The notes: generated from the letters alone by a model not told the origin. Numbered from the stretch's first letter, positions 1 to 12,297 are shown. The stretch is DNA of 64,000 nucleotides from Niebla homalea (GCA_019925105.1 JAHGAU010000014.1:620001-684000), one strand, 5' to 3'. Numbers and translations are program-made.

Positions 1-2030
1 TAATAAAAGCCGGGTATACTTTTAATTATTTCTTTATTAATTCCGACTTTAAAACGCCGCCGGAGCTTTATCGTTTTTTAACGTATTATCCTTTTTACGG
101 GATTTTACGTTTATTATTAAGACTTTATTTTATAAAACGGTAAAATAATTAAATATATAATAATCCTTTCCGTAATATATATAATACTTAATATTCTTAT
201 TTATTTTAAGGATAATATTAAAGTTTTCAGATATAATTTTACGCTTTTAACCGTAAAAATTAATTTTAATAAAAATATACGCCGGCTTTAAGTTATCGGA
301 ATTAAATTTAAATACCCTATTTTTAAGGGATTTACCCTTATTGGCTTTTTAATTATTATTAATAATATACTTTAAGTTATTTTCTTATATAATTACCGCC
401 GTTATAATATCGTTCCGGGTTTTTAATACTTTATTAATTATAAAGATTTTAATTTTAAGCTCCGGTAAAAGCTTTATAAAAAATATATAAATATAAAATT
501 TATTTAATAATAATAATAAATTTTCTTTTATAGTTTTTAAAGTATTATAGAATTATATTACCTTTTAATTAAAGTATTATTTAATATCCTTAAACCGCTT
601 ATAATAAGTAAGCTAGCGGTTCTTCAGATTAATTATTAAGTTTAAGAATTTATCCTTAAGCTTTTAATAACTTATTCTATTAATTTCCTTATCCGGTAAA
701 TTAAAGATTTTATAAAAAATAGACCTTAAATAAAAAATTACCTTTTTTCTTTTAATAAAGAAATACTTAAGATAAAATATAAATTATTTCTTTAAGTTAA
801 TAAATTACGTTTAATATTTATTTTTAAACTTATTTTAATATAACTTAAGCTTTTCCGGATAAAAAAATTTATTCTTATAGGGTAAGATAAAAGTTATTAA
901 TAATATACTATTAATATAAAGTTTAATAATAAAGTTAATATAGGGAAAAGTCCTAGAGTATAAACTTTTATATTACGTATTAACGTAATTAAATATATAT
1001 TCTTAATAAATATAATTCTTAACTTTAAGCCGATTAACTTTAAATTATAGTTTTAAAAGTTAAGCTTATTAAGCTATAATATTACGGCGATATTCCGCCG
1101 CTTTAATTTATTTAACTATAATAAAAAAATTCTTAATTAAAAAGTAAATATCGTTTTCCTATTTTAAGGTTTATTAAGTTAATTAAATATTTATTATAAT
1201 AATAACGTTAAGCCTTCTTTTTAATAAAGAAGAAGAATTAAAATATTAAATTAATTCCGTTAATAATACGCCGGCGGGATTAATAAAAGTAAATATAAAA
1301 GACGTAACGTTACGGTCTAGATACTTAAGTACCACTTTAATAAGTAAATTAATAATAAGATTAATTCTTAAGGAACTTAAAAAGAATTAAGGTATAGTTT
1401 TTACTTAAGGTAAAAATAATAATTACCCCGCTTTACGCCTATTAAGCTATGGCTTATAAATAACGTATATTAAAGCCGTTATTAAGGCCCTTTATTAAGG
1501 CTTAACGGCCTACCTTAACGCAGCAGTATAGCGCATTACTATAGCGCCGGCGCAGAGGTGGCGCTAGCTGCTAATACTATCGTCCAAGAATTAACCGTTA
1601 AGAGTAAGTTATTACCAGTAAGCTTAAACTCAAAAGGGAAAAAGTAATTATTTAATAAAAAGCCCGGAAATTATCGCAATCGAACCCTTTTAACTCGGCT
1701 TACTCATAATATAAGTATTAGCAGCTAGCGCCACCTCTGCGCTGGCGCTATAGTGGTACGTTATACTGCTGCGCCAAGGTAGGCCGTTAACCCTTGGTAA
1801 AGGGCCTTAATAACGGCCTTAATATACGTTATTTATAAGCCGTAGCTTAATAGGCGTAAAACGGGGTAATTATTACTTTTACCTTAAATAAAAATTATAC
1901 CTTAATTCTTTCTAAGTTCCTTAAGAATTAATTTTATTATTAATTTATTTATTAAAATAATACTTAAGTATTTAAACCGTAACGTTACGTCTTCTATATC
2001 TACCTTTATTAGTCCCGCCGGCGTGCCGCC
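1..2030. repeat. AT-rich, RIP-mutated repeat block
   Basis: The block is dominated by TA, TTA and AATA strings. By eye the first 1,440 bases hold only about four CA or TG dinucleotides, while CG is common (acg, ccg, gcg). That is the expected product of fungal repeat-induced point mutation, which converts CA to TA on both strands; loss by ordinary CpG deamination would have removed CG instead. There is no open frame of 60 codons on either strand. The block is probably decayed transposon or other repeat sequence, and could belong to a subtelomere, centromere or interspersed AT isochore. No coding remnant could be identified. Confidence 0.85.
1268..2023. repeat. Large imperfect inverted repeat (about 310-bp arms)
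   Basis: The left arm (about 1268-1579) is the reverse complement of the right arm (about 1713-2023), with a spacer of about 133 bp. The outer ends share ACGCCGGCGGG and the inner ends share AGAGGTGGCGCTAGCTGC. Compared base by base at the outer ends, the right arm keeps C where the left arm's complement has T, and G where it has A, so the differences are RIP-type transitions. The inner 50 bp are GC-rich and much less mutated. It could be a foldback element, paired terminal repeats, or two inverted copies of one repeat. No target-site duplication was found at the arm ends. Confidence 0.85.
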
Positions 2031-2334
2031 AGCGGAGTCAGTCTAACAATAAGTAAGGTAATAAGGGTAGGTAAATCTATATAGGTAGCCTTAATATATA
2101 CCTGTTTCTTAACAACCAAACGTCCTTTTATTCTTATCGCGGTCCTTAATATATTATCTATCTACGTATTATTACCGGAACCACCCATAATACCTAATTA
2201 ATGTACCCGTTATTGCCGTGGTAATATGCGTGATAATATACGTAAATTCCCTTTAATGCACTGCAAAATGCTCCCAAATGCTTTAATAATGCTGAGAAAT
2301 ACTACCGGAATTACTGAATATACCCGCCAAAAAA

Positions 2335-2422
2335 GGGTGTACATGCAGGGAATTTGGGGGTGTACATACAGGGGAACTGGGGGCGTATATGTATATCCTG
2401 GGGGTGTACGTGTATATGATCC
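2335..2422 (+). repeat. Four-copy G-rich minisatellite
   Basis: Units beginning GGGTGT or GGGCGT occur at 2335, 2358, 2381 and 2402, giving periods of 23, 23 and 21 bp. Each unit starts GGGYGTAYRT and ends in a G run. It sits where the AT-rich block gives way to normal gene-bearing sequence. No function is evident. Confidence 0.7.
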
Positions 2423-3583
2423 CCTTATTTAACGTCTCTAGCCCCAACGGCACTGTACCTTTTCTCCTCCGGCCCCACTGTTTTCAGCTGCAAGCACGGC
2501 TGCACGGGAGATGGACATGAGTCTAGATTTCCTGTACCCTTCTGACATTCTGAGACCTTGCGGCACGCATTTGCGACACACTTTGCCGGATGTTGGGGCA
2601 TTATCATTCTTCTCAGCGTGACTTGCATGAGAGAAGAAGCAGCAGGTCAAAGCACACCATAATTTGTTGAGCACAATTCAGTTACGAGACACGCAGGGCA
2701 ATTTTCGCTCAGAGTCTTCGTCATCTGGAGGAATTGGACGTTGTCAGATTTAACCAAAGCAGACAATTCTGATCAAACCAGGTCTTTACTCAAATCTTCC
2801 ACCCGAATGAATGCACATGTCAAAACAACCACAATCTCACTCCGTCTTTCCCACCCGTCTTCCTTTGCTTGGGGCTTGAGATCATGAGGAAGCTAAGGAG
2901 TCAAGTGCAAGCCACCAATACCACCCCCCCCTGGCCCCCACAAGATCGGAAAGTTTTCCAAATTCGACCGCTGAAAAAGATTGTAGCTGTCAGCTCAATT
3001 GCGCCAACTAGCATCAAGCGCGTAAGACATTTGGCATGCGGCTTTTGCTGGGCCTTGCGGCTAGGCCAGGATGAGTCTAACAAGCTTCTCGACAACCAAC
3101 CTGCTACGGTGCTAGACTTCCTTTGCCTCATTTTGGTACTACCACGAGACTCAGTAATTGCTAACAATGTTCCCAGTAGCCTGGTACTGTGGATGACCAT
3201 GCTTCTGACTTCTGACCGAGGGCGATATATAGCTCAATGGCCCGTCCAAGAAGCTGTCCAGGACACTCGTGTCTTGTCTTGGTCTTCGTCTTGCTCTCCC
3301 CACAATTCACCAGTGAATTGCTGCAGGCAGAGTCGTCTCTCGCTGCTATCTGTCCTGTCGCCCGGCTTCCACAGTCTGTCACTCCCAGTCATACATTCAT
3401 CTGAAGGGTGCACATTCGAAGAGCGGAAGCGAAGATTCGGCAATCGCAGAAGTTGTCATCAGTCCAACCCCAGCACATTATTCAGCACAACTTGTACAAA
3501 CACCTCTATTCCGAACTCGCAAAGGTAGAACACTATTAAGTGACGAAGCCAATGCTTGGTTGCAGGAGGACCTCGGATCCCCT
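2423..3583. other. Intergenic, no convincing gene
   Basis: Base composition is normal again. Several 60-220 codon frames overlap on both strands, but none has a plausible start, domain or splice structure. The last few hundred bases are likely promoter and leader of the gene starting at 3584. Confidence 0.5.
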
Positions 3584-4908
3584 ATGACATTCTCGAATTA
3601 TGAGGGTCATGAACGGCCTGAGCCAATAATGAAACAACCGCATCCTATATTCTCGCCCTGTACAACATCTTCACAGGAATCGCTCTTCATATCGTCATCC
3701 ATTGATATTCGACCTCGACCTGGCCGGCGGCGTCATGTTACGGGCCTTACATATTTAACTTCGACAATCTACGCGCTGTTCCTCCTTTCGTTCTTCTGCC
3801 CCGGCGCCTTGGGCTCGAAACATTCTCAGCTCGAACTTCGCAATCTGAGGCTCAATCCTCAGGAAGATGTTCATCTCGTTGAACGGCAATCGTTGCCTAT
3901 CCCTGTCATAGAAGCACGGCAATTCGATTTCGAGTCCACCACGATGAAGAAGTCTTCGAAGACCGAGGAGGCCAAACCTACCACCAGTGCTGCAGCGGCC
4001 AGCATCATTTCTCCTGCGCAGGCTGCGGCGACTACGTCCAAGTCAGGAGAAGACTCTTCCGGTTCAAGCACAGGGATTGACTCGGCGCCTTTGCCGTCCG
4101 ACACGTCGCTGCCCAAGGCTTTCGATGGTGGTTTAGGCACCAATTTTACCGGACAGAGCTGTCCCGACTTCTTGATGAAGATGGTCAATAACGACACCTT
4201 TTCGTCGTGTGTGCCCGTATCAATCCTCCTCCAGGTAACTTAATTGTGGTTCTCACGGTCTGCTCGCAATCACTGATCAACATCCTACAGAATTCCATGT
4301 CTTTCTTCGCTGCTTCACGCAACGCATCGACCCTGGATTCCGTGCTCTCTGCTTCCTGCAATGTCGTCTTTCAGGCTTGCTCCAGTGTGATGTCCGGGTA
4401 CGCCTCATCTCTCCGTGGGGACAGTGCTTGTGGGGAAGACTACAACAAAGAGAATCCTATCGTTCGACAGGCATACAATGGTCTTGTGGCATATGACACG
4501 CTGTATCATGCAAGCTGCTTGAAAGGCTCACCAGGAGCTGATGGCAAACCCTCGGACTATTGCTACACGAACGCGGTGACCAACTCATCCAGCCCAACGG
4601 ACACGTATGTGTATTACATACCACTGGGGCTCGATCTGCCGGCAGGAAGTATGCCGACGTGCTCGCAATGTTTAAAGGATACGATGGGGCTATTCGCTAC
4701 TGCGGCGGGAAATAAGTCACAGCCTGCCAGTCTGACCTATACCGATGCCGCAGGGAGAATCGACATTCAATGTGGCTCGAACTTTGTCAATCAGAGTGTG
4801 CCAGGGGGAGGAAAAGCTTCGTTGGCGCAGGCACGCTCCAGTTTGAGCATTACCTTGATTTGGGTGATCGTGTCTTTGAGTATCGTATTCTCTACAGGAG
4901 CGTTATGA
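3584..4908 (+). CDS. DUF7729-like secreted or GPI-anchored protein
   Basis: Two exons, 3584-4234 and 4291-4908, encode 422 aa. The 56-nt intron is phase 0 with branch-like CTGAT. A hydrophobic stretch at about residues 55-80 (YALFLLSFFCPGALG) looks like a signal peptide or anchor placed unusually far from the first ATG; a later ATG (MKQPHP) would shorten the leader. A Ser/Thr/Ala-rich linker follows. The C-terminal cysteine-bearing domain has YYIPLG and CSQCLKDTM, which I associate with fungal DUF7729 proteins. The last about 25 residues are hydrophobic after a short hydrophilic spacer, as in a GPI signal. The function of the family is unknown to me. This is the first gene beside the RIP block. 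Confidence 0.8.
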
Positions 4909-5492
4909 TATTCACTTGCCCGTCATTCTTGATAATTACGATTGCAAGGCTTGAATGGAGGGATATCATCTGTTTACGGATTGGGTCCGGCTTTATACCC
5001 CTGGATGTGGATGGATTTTGAGATTCTGAGATTTTTAGCGATGGTGTTCCTAGGAAGTTAGAATGCAATCAATTTTAGAAGACCCATGTTACCCAGATCA
5101 ATCCTGAATATGAAGTACTGCGCAAACCCTGACTCCGGTAGTAATTCTTTCGAGTTCGACACTGTACCAGCTGTGATTCCTATTGGCTCTTGCCGAGGTT
5201 CGACCGAGCCGTCGATGATACGTAAATGAGCTCTTGGCAAAAAGACAACCCGTCACCTGATGTCACTGCATTGTAATGAAGGATCCGGTGAATTCTGCCT
5301 CACCCTTGCTGATGACTGCTAAAATTGTCATTATTGGCAAGTAGCGGTGCAGGACAGTTCGAAGTTTTGTGGTGCCCGTCACCGTCTTCGATGCATGACG
5401 TCCTATGTTCGAATGCCCTTGCCACCAGATGACCTTGCCTTCCCATTTGATGCTGTCGTGGCCTTAGTTCCAAGCATTGGTATTTGTGCAAG
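4909..5492. other. Intergenic
   Basis: This 584-bp gap between two same-strand genes should hold the 3' end of the DUF7729-like gene and the promoter of the WD40 gene. No RNA gene, repeat or convincing ORF was seen. Confidence 0.5.
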
Positions 5493-8400
5493 ATGAGGGA
5501 TACATTATGGGACCGCCTCCTGTGGAGGGAGACAGGCAGCCGCTCAAAGAGCTCAAGCGTCAGAGGCATCTATGGAGACAAGAGCTGGATCAAAGATCTC
5601 GATGTGGTGAACGAGCTTGGAGGCCATTCAGGCTGTGTAAATGCATTGAGGTTAGGCGTTTTAAATCTAGACATCAGGCTAGGCAAGCTCACCATGTCTA
5701 CTTAGCTGGTCTACGTCCGGTCGATTTCTGGCGTCTGGCAGTGATGACCAGCATCTCAACATTCATTCCTATCACCCTGAAGGATCGACAGCGCCATTCT
5801 CGCTATCAACGACTGTGTCCACTGGCCACACGGCCAACATCTTCTCCGCCAAATTCATGCCGCAGTCGGACGATCGAACCCTTGTCACATGTGCTGGAGA
5901 TGCCGAGGTGAGAGTCTTTGATATTGAGTACAGCGGGAGAAACCCGAGGACATCGGCCAATGCTAGTATAGCATCCACTTCCCGAGGACAGAGATTCCAG
6001 AATACCTACAAAGGAGTTAGATATTTGAGTGATGGGAATACGAATGCTAGGATCTACAGATCGCACGGCGATAGAGTCAAGAGGATTGTCACCGAGTCTT
6101 CTCCAAATTTGTTCCTTACTTGTTCTGAAGATGGAGAGGTCAGCACAGGCAGCACCCCAAGGTAACTTCGAAGGCTGAAACCTCTTGCAGGTACGCCAAT
6201 TTGATCTGCGCTTGCCTTCTGCGGCCTATCCCCCTCCTCGCGGTGGGCGAGTTTTCATGGCACGTCGCATGGACAGTGACAGATCCGACGTCCCGCCCCC
6301 TTTGATCTCGTATAAACGCTACAACCTTGATCTCAACACCATCTCATGCTCTCCTAGCCAGCCTCATTACATTGCTCTAGGGGGCGCTCATCTGCATTGC
6401 TTGCTTCATGATAGGCGTATGTTGGGAAGGGATGTCGAAGCGGAACGGGGGACTCCTGATCGAGCGTCCCCAGCAAGTAACATGTCGGCTACTGAGGAGG
6501 ATATGATGGGGAAAGCAACTCGATGCGTTCGCAAATTCGCGCCCGACGGACGTCGAAAAATGCAAGTGAGAGACAACAGACACATCACTGCCTGCAAGAT
6601 CAGCGACGCCAATCCCAATGAACTCATTGCGAGTTGGTCAGGAGATCACATATACAGCTTCGATCTCGCAAGATCAGCGGATGCTAGTCAGCGAAGCTCA
6701 AATAGTGTCAATGGTTCCATACAAGGGCAAGGTAACAGCCGAGCGAAGAGCTCAGGCGATCACAAGCGAAAGCGAAAGAAGACTGCATCATCAACTTCTG
6801 TCGACGTTGATGTAGACGGTTCGAGAAGAAGGTCTGCTTCTGAGGCGAAGGTAGAAGACAAGATGGCATTGCGTGTTCGCTACGAGAATGGACAGAGCGA
6901 AGATGTTGAGATGAGAGATGTGATTCCACATGTGCCAGCTTCAGCGGTTGAGAAAGCACGTGGATCTGTGCTCACGGAATCTCAAAAAAGGAGTCTGCAG
7001 ATTGCAAAGAGCACGGTGAAGATACGAAAACTGATGTTTTCTTTGGAAGCTTCACCACCCGGTGCGACCTTATCACAGGATCCAGCCAGACATGCTAAGT
7101 CCTTTACGTCTGCTTTGGGTTTCGCTGCTAGTTGCCTTCCTGAGATGAAGGAGATGTCTAGAACCTGGAGATATCCAATGGATCCATCTAGCGAAGAGAT
7201 CAGCCTTCAGCAAACCCTCCGATTCAATCGCACTTCTTCCCAACGCTTCGTTCAGGCAGCTGGCACCCTGTCTCGTGTCTTAGGTGGAAAGCTACAAACA
7301 GCCAGCCGTACCTCGAGTCCTGCTCTCAAGCTCTTCGATATTGTTGCCCCGATCGGGCTTGAGACCCTGCCGCATTCCAGTCATGATGCACCTCATACCC
7401 GGCGAGAGGAATTTTCTTACACATTTCTCAAAGCTATTCTCCTTTGGCTAGATGGGGGGACACAGAAGCTCCTTAATGGATTCAAAAGGCCCCCAGACCA
7501 GCGAGGCAATATGAAGCTCTTTCCTGTTCCCGAAGATGCCAGCGAAGCCGCGATATACGACATCTTGATCCCATTCATACTGGCAAAGGCAAGTGACGCT
7601 GCGATTCTTGATGTCAGCACATCCCGGTTCGAACCAGATGAGACAAGACAGCTATTCAAATCAGAGACATCCGCAGTGATTGCTTTCAGCAATGCCATTC
7701 GCATGCCTCTTGAGGATCTATCACGTGCTATCATGCCAGTATCTACAGCAGAACAGCGACAGCACATACCCGCCGCCCAGGATAGGGTGACTGCAATCAA
7801 ATACTGGGGTTTTAGAGTCGGTAGGGGTTTGTTACTGAATGCTGGAGAAGGCGTCGATTACCAATTTATAGACATCGCTTTTGGTGGTCTTGGAAGCGAA
7901 AAGGTTGAAGATGACAGACCTCACGAGAACATCAACGTTGAAGAGGATGATCCGGTTGTACAAGATGCCACCGTAGTCAGGAAGCATGGATCTGACATTG
8001 AGGAACGAGGATCAACCAACGCGGATTCGAATGAACAGCCGCAAGACAACCCATCTCCCAGCAGCAGGCATGAATCCACGATTGGTTCGGACGAAGAAGT
8101 GATACGAATGGATGACTTACATGACGAGATTGCGGATCGTATGGCAGAAGATGACGCGAACAACGGCGATGATGACGAAGACGAAGCTAGTGATGGCGGC
8201 AACAGTGATGAAGAAGATGAAGACGACAACGATGAAGATGCAGCAGCAGCCCAGTCATTCCTCTTCCAGTCGACCCGAGAGCGAGGGATGACGCGGAATC
8301 AGGTAGAAGATCACGTTCCCTGCTATTCGCACACTCGCTTGTACCGTGGTCACTGCAACGTGAAGACTGTCAAGGACGCCAATTTCTTCGGCTTGCAGGA

Positions 8401-9174
8401 TGAATACGTTGTTAGTGGGAGCGATAGCGGACACCTCTTCATCTGGGATAAAAAGACAACTCAATTGCTCAATATCCTCCAGGGTGATAGCGAGGTCACT
8501 AACGTAATCCAAGGTAATTGAAGATTTGAATTCGTCTTGACCCACACGGTGCTGACACTTGTTCCAGGGCATCCCTACGAACCTCTCATTGCCGCCTCCG
8601 GCATCGACCACACCATCAAAATCTTCTCCCCGGACATTCGAGCCCAGGAAGACGCCAAAAGTGGCATTAACATCAGCAGCTCCCTCTATAGCTCCTATAG
8701 CCACTCGTCCAGCCGCCTTCGACGCAACCGTGGTAGCACACAAACGGATCACGACGATGGAGACTCGTCAGCAGAAGGTCTGGCCAGCAGGAAACGCATG
8801 CAGCAGAGCTACCAGATCATGGCGCAGAACGACGTCAGGAGGCAGGGAGGCATGAGGGACGCGTTCATCACTGTAGGTCCCTTCCCAGCGCTGCGGACAG
8901 CGCCCATGGGGTTTGCCGAGTGGTTGGCCTTGTTTTGATGTGGATGATTGGTTGACTGTTGTGTGTTCTTGCTTGCAGAGAAGTATGCTGGCCCAGTTTG
9001 CTTCGCAGTTGCGGACGAGGCAGGCGGGTGGCGGCGAAGGGGGAGGTGGTGGTGCAGGGATTGTGGTTGGGGAAGATGGGGAGGCGGTGTTGATGGATGA
9101 TAACTGTTCTGTAAGTGATTGCTTATGGTTCTACGTAGGCAAACGTCCTACTGACGCATATATAGATCATGTAG
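5493..9174 (+). CDS. iqw1: WD40 protein, Iqw1/DCAF6-like
   Basis: Six exons: 5493-5650, 5706-6138, 6191-8513, 8568-8872, 8979-9110 and 9166-9174 (3,360 nt, 1,119 aa). The last exon codes only Ile-Met-stop. N-terminal WD repeats show GHSGCVNALSW, FLASGSDDQHLNI, LVTCAGDAEVRVFDI and LTCSEDGEVRQFDLR. WD repeats resume near the C-terminus (YVVSGSDSGHLFIWD, PLIAASGIDHTIKIFSPD). Between them lie a long insert and an acidic run at about residues 850-885. This split propeller and the C-terminal CSIM tail match the fungal Iqw1 / human DCAF6 family, which are DDB1-CUL4 associated factors, so a substrate-receptor role in a cullin-4 ligase is likely but inferred. The ATG was chosen because it opens the family-like MRDTLWDRLLWRE. 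Confidence 0.92.
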
Positions 9175-11111
9175 CCATACTGGAGACAGATGACCTGGCA
9201 CTCAAATTGATGGAACAACATGCATGACAGGACGTCATACAATGCTATGAGCTACGGCTGAATTATCTCTACTTCTTATGTGCTCCGTGAAGAACATTCA
9301 ATGTTTACTATATCCAACATTGTCCGCAACCCCTAGACAGAAAGAGCAACATGTCTCCACCAATCTCCACTCTCAGCAGTACATGGCTGTCTGCTACATC
9401 TGCAAGTCCAGATATTGAATCGAGTGGTGAAAGGGGTGAACGCACGAATGAGGAGATTGCTCATCCGGCCTTCTTCTCTACCCCCCCCGAGACAACAAAG
9501 CACCACATCATCGACCGCTGCTGCTCTCGACACTTTTCAGACATGATGATGTCACGATCAATGGTAAGCGCTGCACCAACTTGGACCTCAAGAAGCACGG
9601 GATGAGCAAGCAAGTAGAGAAATCCGATGCAATGCTATATGTCCGATTCCCAAAGGCAACAAAGTGCAGTCCTGGAAGACACCATCACCTTCTGATGGAC
9701 GGAGTATACAAGTGCACCTGCAGTATGGTGTGTGTCTTTATGCTTCCGTGTGGGAACATCAGGGTGGCACCAATGGTGGAGGTTGTCGTTGGGCCCGGCA
9801 GAAAAGGGTTATCAAAGATCACGATGAAAGCCCACAGCAAAGAAATATTTGAGGCAGGTGTCAACAACAACTACCATAGGATGCCGCCAGAGCACGATCT
9901 TGTGATATGATTAAAACAAGTTCCACCAAAATGCATGCGCATAAATCTCGTTCGGATGAGAACCGCACAATAATTCCGGTGTTGTGGATAAGTACAGTAA
10001 ATGCACGTCCTGATGAGGAGGTTGATCAATTGCTTAACTCGGCCAAGAGCCATCCATCTTGGACGCCTTAGCGGGCCTCATCCTCCCTGAGAGCATCGTG
10101 GGATCGTGACGCGTATGCGTGCCAGAATATTCCGTGCCTCTTCGGAATATTGGAGGAAATCGACCACGGTCCGGCGGGCGAGAACGGAGGGTAAAATCAA
10201 GCGTTGCATGCATGATCAGTATTGTCGTAACGGTGGGAAAAACGTATCCTCAATTGGCATGGCGAAGGTAGAAGGGCCGGAGGTTCAGTGTTGGATGGTG
10301 GGATAGGGAGAGGCCTCCGATCTTCCGGTCTAGAGCCTGTTGTGGCTAGTGTCTTCGAAAAGCCACAGGGGGAAGGCAACAGCATTGATGTGTGCCAAAA
10401 CAATAATAATAATGGCGAAATCTGAAGGACTGGGAAGGAAATCCCTCAGTAGTACCCCGGCAAGCCCGGCAGGATGTGGAATATGCATGTACATATTGAT
10501 ATCTACGTTGCCAACACAACAGCCACGGTCGATCAAAAGACGAATAAGAAAAAGCACACAGGGAGGGGGGTGAGATGTGGATTTCGATCCCAAACTGGGC
10601 GAAATCCCGAAAACGAGAGGGGGCCATGGACGGGCCTGCATGGCCAGGCCTGTGGATCGAAATTTGCAAGAATTCGATGTTGTAGTCATCCGGCGGAGAG
10701 CTATTTGACCAATCAAAACAGCGTTGCAGTCTTAGTGGGATCACCGATGAAGGCTTACGTGAAACGCGTCCTGCTGCTCTTGGGTACATTCATCGAGATC
10801 GCAGATATCGAGCCACATCATGGAAATTCGATATATTATTCTGGCACGCTCTTACGTTGCCTCTCCAATCTACAGACCAACATCACACCTTCCACCTTCC
10901 ATCCAGCTCTTCTCTTGCCACAACTTTATTATCACTCAACCTCCTAGTCCTTCCAGTCTCGAAAGCCAGAATACGCCACATTGCTCAACCTCATCCACAC
11001 ATCATCACGAAAGAATTGCCTGGCCGACTCCTTATTCCTAAGAGTTAAACTCGAATCCTCCTCTCAATTCTACCACATCTTCATCATCAGTCGCAAGTCA
11101 CATAATCCAAC
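9175..11111. other. Intergenic, with a doubtful ORF remnant
   Basis: About 1.9 kb between the WD40 gene and the small Cys4 protein. One stretch could be a gene relic: from an acceptor-like ttttcag near 9540 a frame runs to a stop at 9908-9910, with Cys-rich words such as KCTCSMVC. I could not find a credible first exon, and a second overlapping frame looks equally protein-like. The final 250 bp before 11112 are C/T-rich, typical of a fungal leader or promoter. Confidence 0.4.
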
Positions 11112-11495
11112 ATGTTCTCATCACCGTCCGCAGCCTCATCCGGTCCCTCCTTTATGCAGCTACAGACCAGCGCAGCTCACAGGAAGCCGGTATCAGCCTA
11201 CGAAAGACCTCAGACGCAGCCAGTGCAAGGCCATTCACCCCCCTGTTTGATGAAAGAATCTTCCATTGCATCCAACTCCTCGGCATCATCAACCTCATCA
11301 GCATCCTCATCATCCGGAGGCTCACCACAGCCTCTGCCAACACTTGCACCACCCATGGACTTTGCTCGCTGCTCGCGATGCCAACGATCAGTCTCATTAG
11401 ATGAAGATGCTCCAGCTGGAACTTCGGGAGTGTCTTTCGCCATCAACTCCTTCTACTGCAAGAGGTGTGCAGAGATGGTCGGCTACCACAGATGA
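11112..11495 (+). CDS. Small Ser-rich protein with Cys4 motif
   Basis: An uninterrupted 127-aa frame starts at ATG 11112 in favourable context (aacATGttc). The first 75 residues are Ser/Pro-rich and probably disordered. The C-terminal 40 residues contain two CxxC pairs, CSRCQRSVS and FYCKRCAEMVGY, spaced as in a small zinc-binding fold. I recall similar short fungal hypothetical proteins ending in a YCxRCAxxVGY-like motif, but know no function. The gene stands alone, with more than 700 bp free on each side and a pyrimidine-rich leader. A structural zinc site is inferred from the four cysteines only. Confidence 0.72.
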   Translation: MFSSPSAASSGPSFMQLQTSAAHRKPVSAYERPQTQPVQGHSPPCLMKESSIASNSSASSTSSASSSSGGSPQPLPTLAPPMDFARCSRCQRSVSLDEDAPAGTSGVSFAINSFYCKRCAEMVGYHR

Positions 11496-12297
11496 ATTGG
11501 ATTCCAGAACGAGGCAGCAATTATTCGACAAACTTATCACATCATTTTAAGCACCAGCATTGCTAGGTGATCCTTTGCGCAAAACTCCCAACCCGACATG
11601 CATATACCACACCGCCGCAGGACTGGCCCTTCCTTCTCGCTCCCGGACCACCAATACCTCACATCCGGCGTCAAGGGCTACTACTTCATGCCTAGTACTT
11701 GGCGGGCATTTTGAGCGGCGCGGCTTTGACGAAACAGCCATTTACGAGTGCTAGTGAGAAACCTTGGAGACGTGAGGACGTGGACGGCACAACGGTAGCC
11801 AAAAGGCCTTGCAAGACAGTGGCTGCTATCCTTCATGTACATACTAGACGAGGAAATGAATTATGACCTATTGCTACAGTCGATATCAATGACAATCTAT
11901 GATGCTCTTGATTCACCAAATCTTGCTGTACTGAATGATTCGAGATTCAATTTGCCTCGATGGTCCCTTGTTCCCCGAGCCCATGCCAACGTGCTTGGAT
12001 GCCACTCCATGAGGCGTCATCGGATCTGAATGGCATCGTAGATTTAAGATGCAGGCATTTCTTGACTTTAATATGTTTTGCCATATCAGGCTTGATTCAC
12101 AGAATATTATAAAACTCTGCCATTCACATCCCGCTCTCTTAATTGTGGATGCTGTATTTGTGGGCTGAGTGTAATAAGGGGTCCTGATTTTGGCCACCAA
12201 CCTACCCCACTATCAACAATCAGCTATATAAACAAATCGGTCAATTTAAGAATTCAGCCACGATACCTCCTCACTTTAAAATATCCTTTAATCAGGT
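11496..12297. other. Intergenic
   Basis: About 800 bp between two same-strand genes. Only short overlapping frames without recognisable features are present. A TATAAA-like string lies near 12,225 (ctatataaac), 70-75 bp upstream of the next ATG. Confidence 0.5.

Noticed and set aside
1580..1712. tRNA/SINE-like B box (GGTTCGATTGC, minus strand) in the inverted-repeat spacer
   Set aside because: The T-arm does not pair, the A-box-like string is too close, and no cloverleaf can be drawn.
2869..3528. A 220-codon open frame upstream of the DUF7729-like gene
   Set aside because: It lacks an ATG at its opening, has overlapping open frames on the other strand and shows no domain or splice logic. More likely intergenic or leader sequence.
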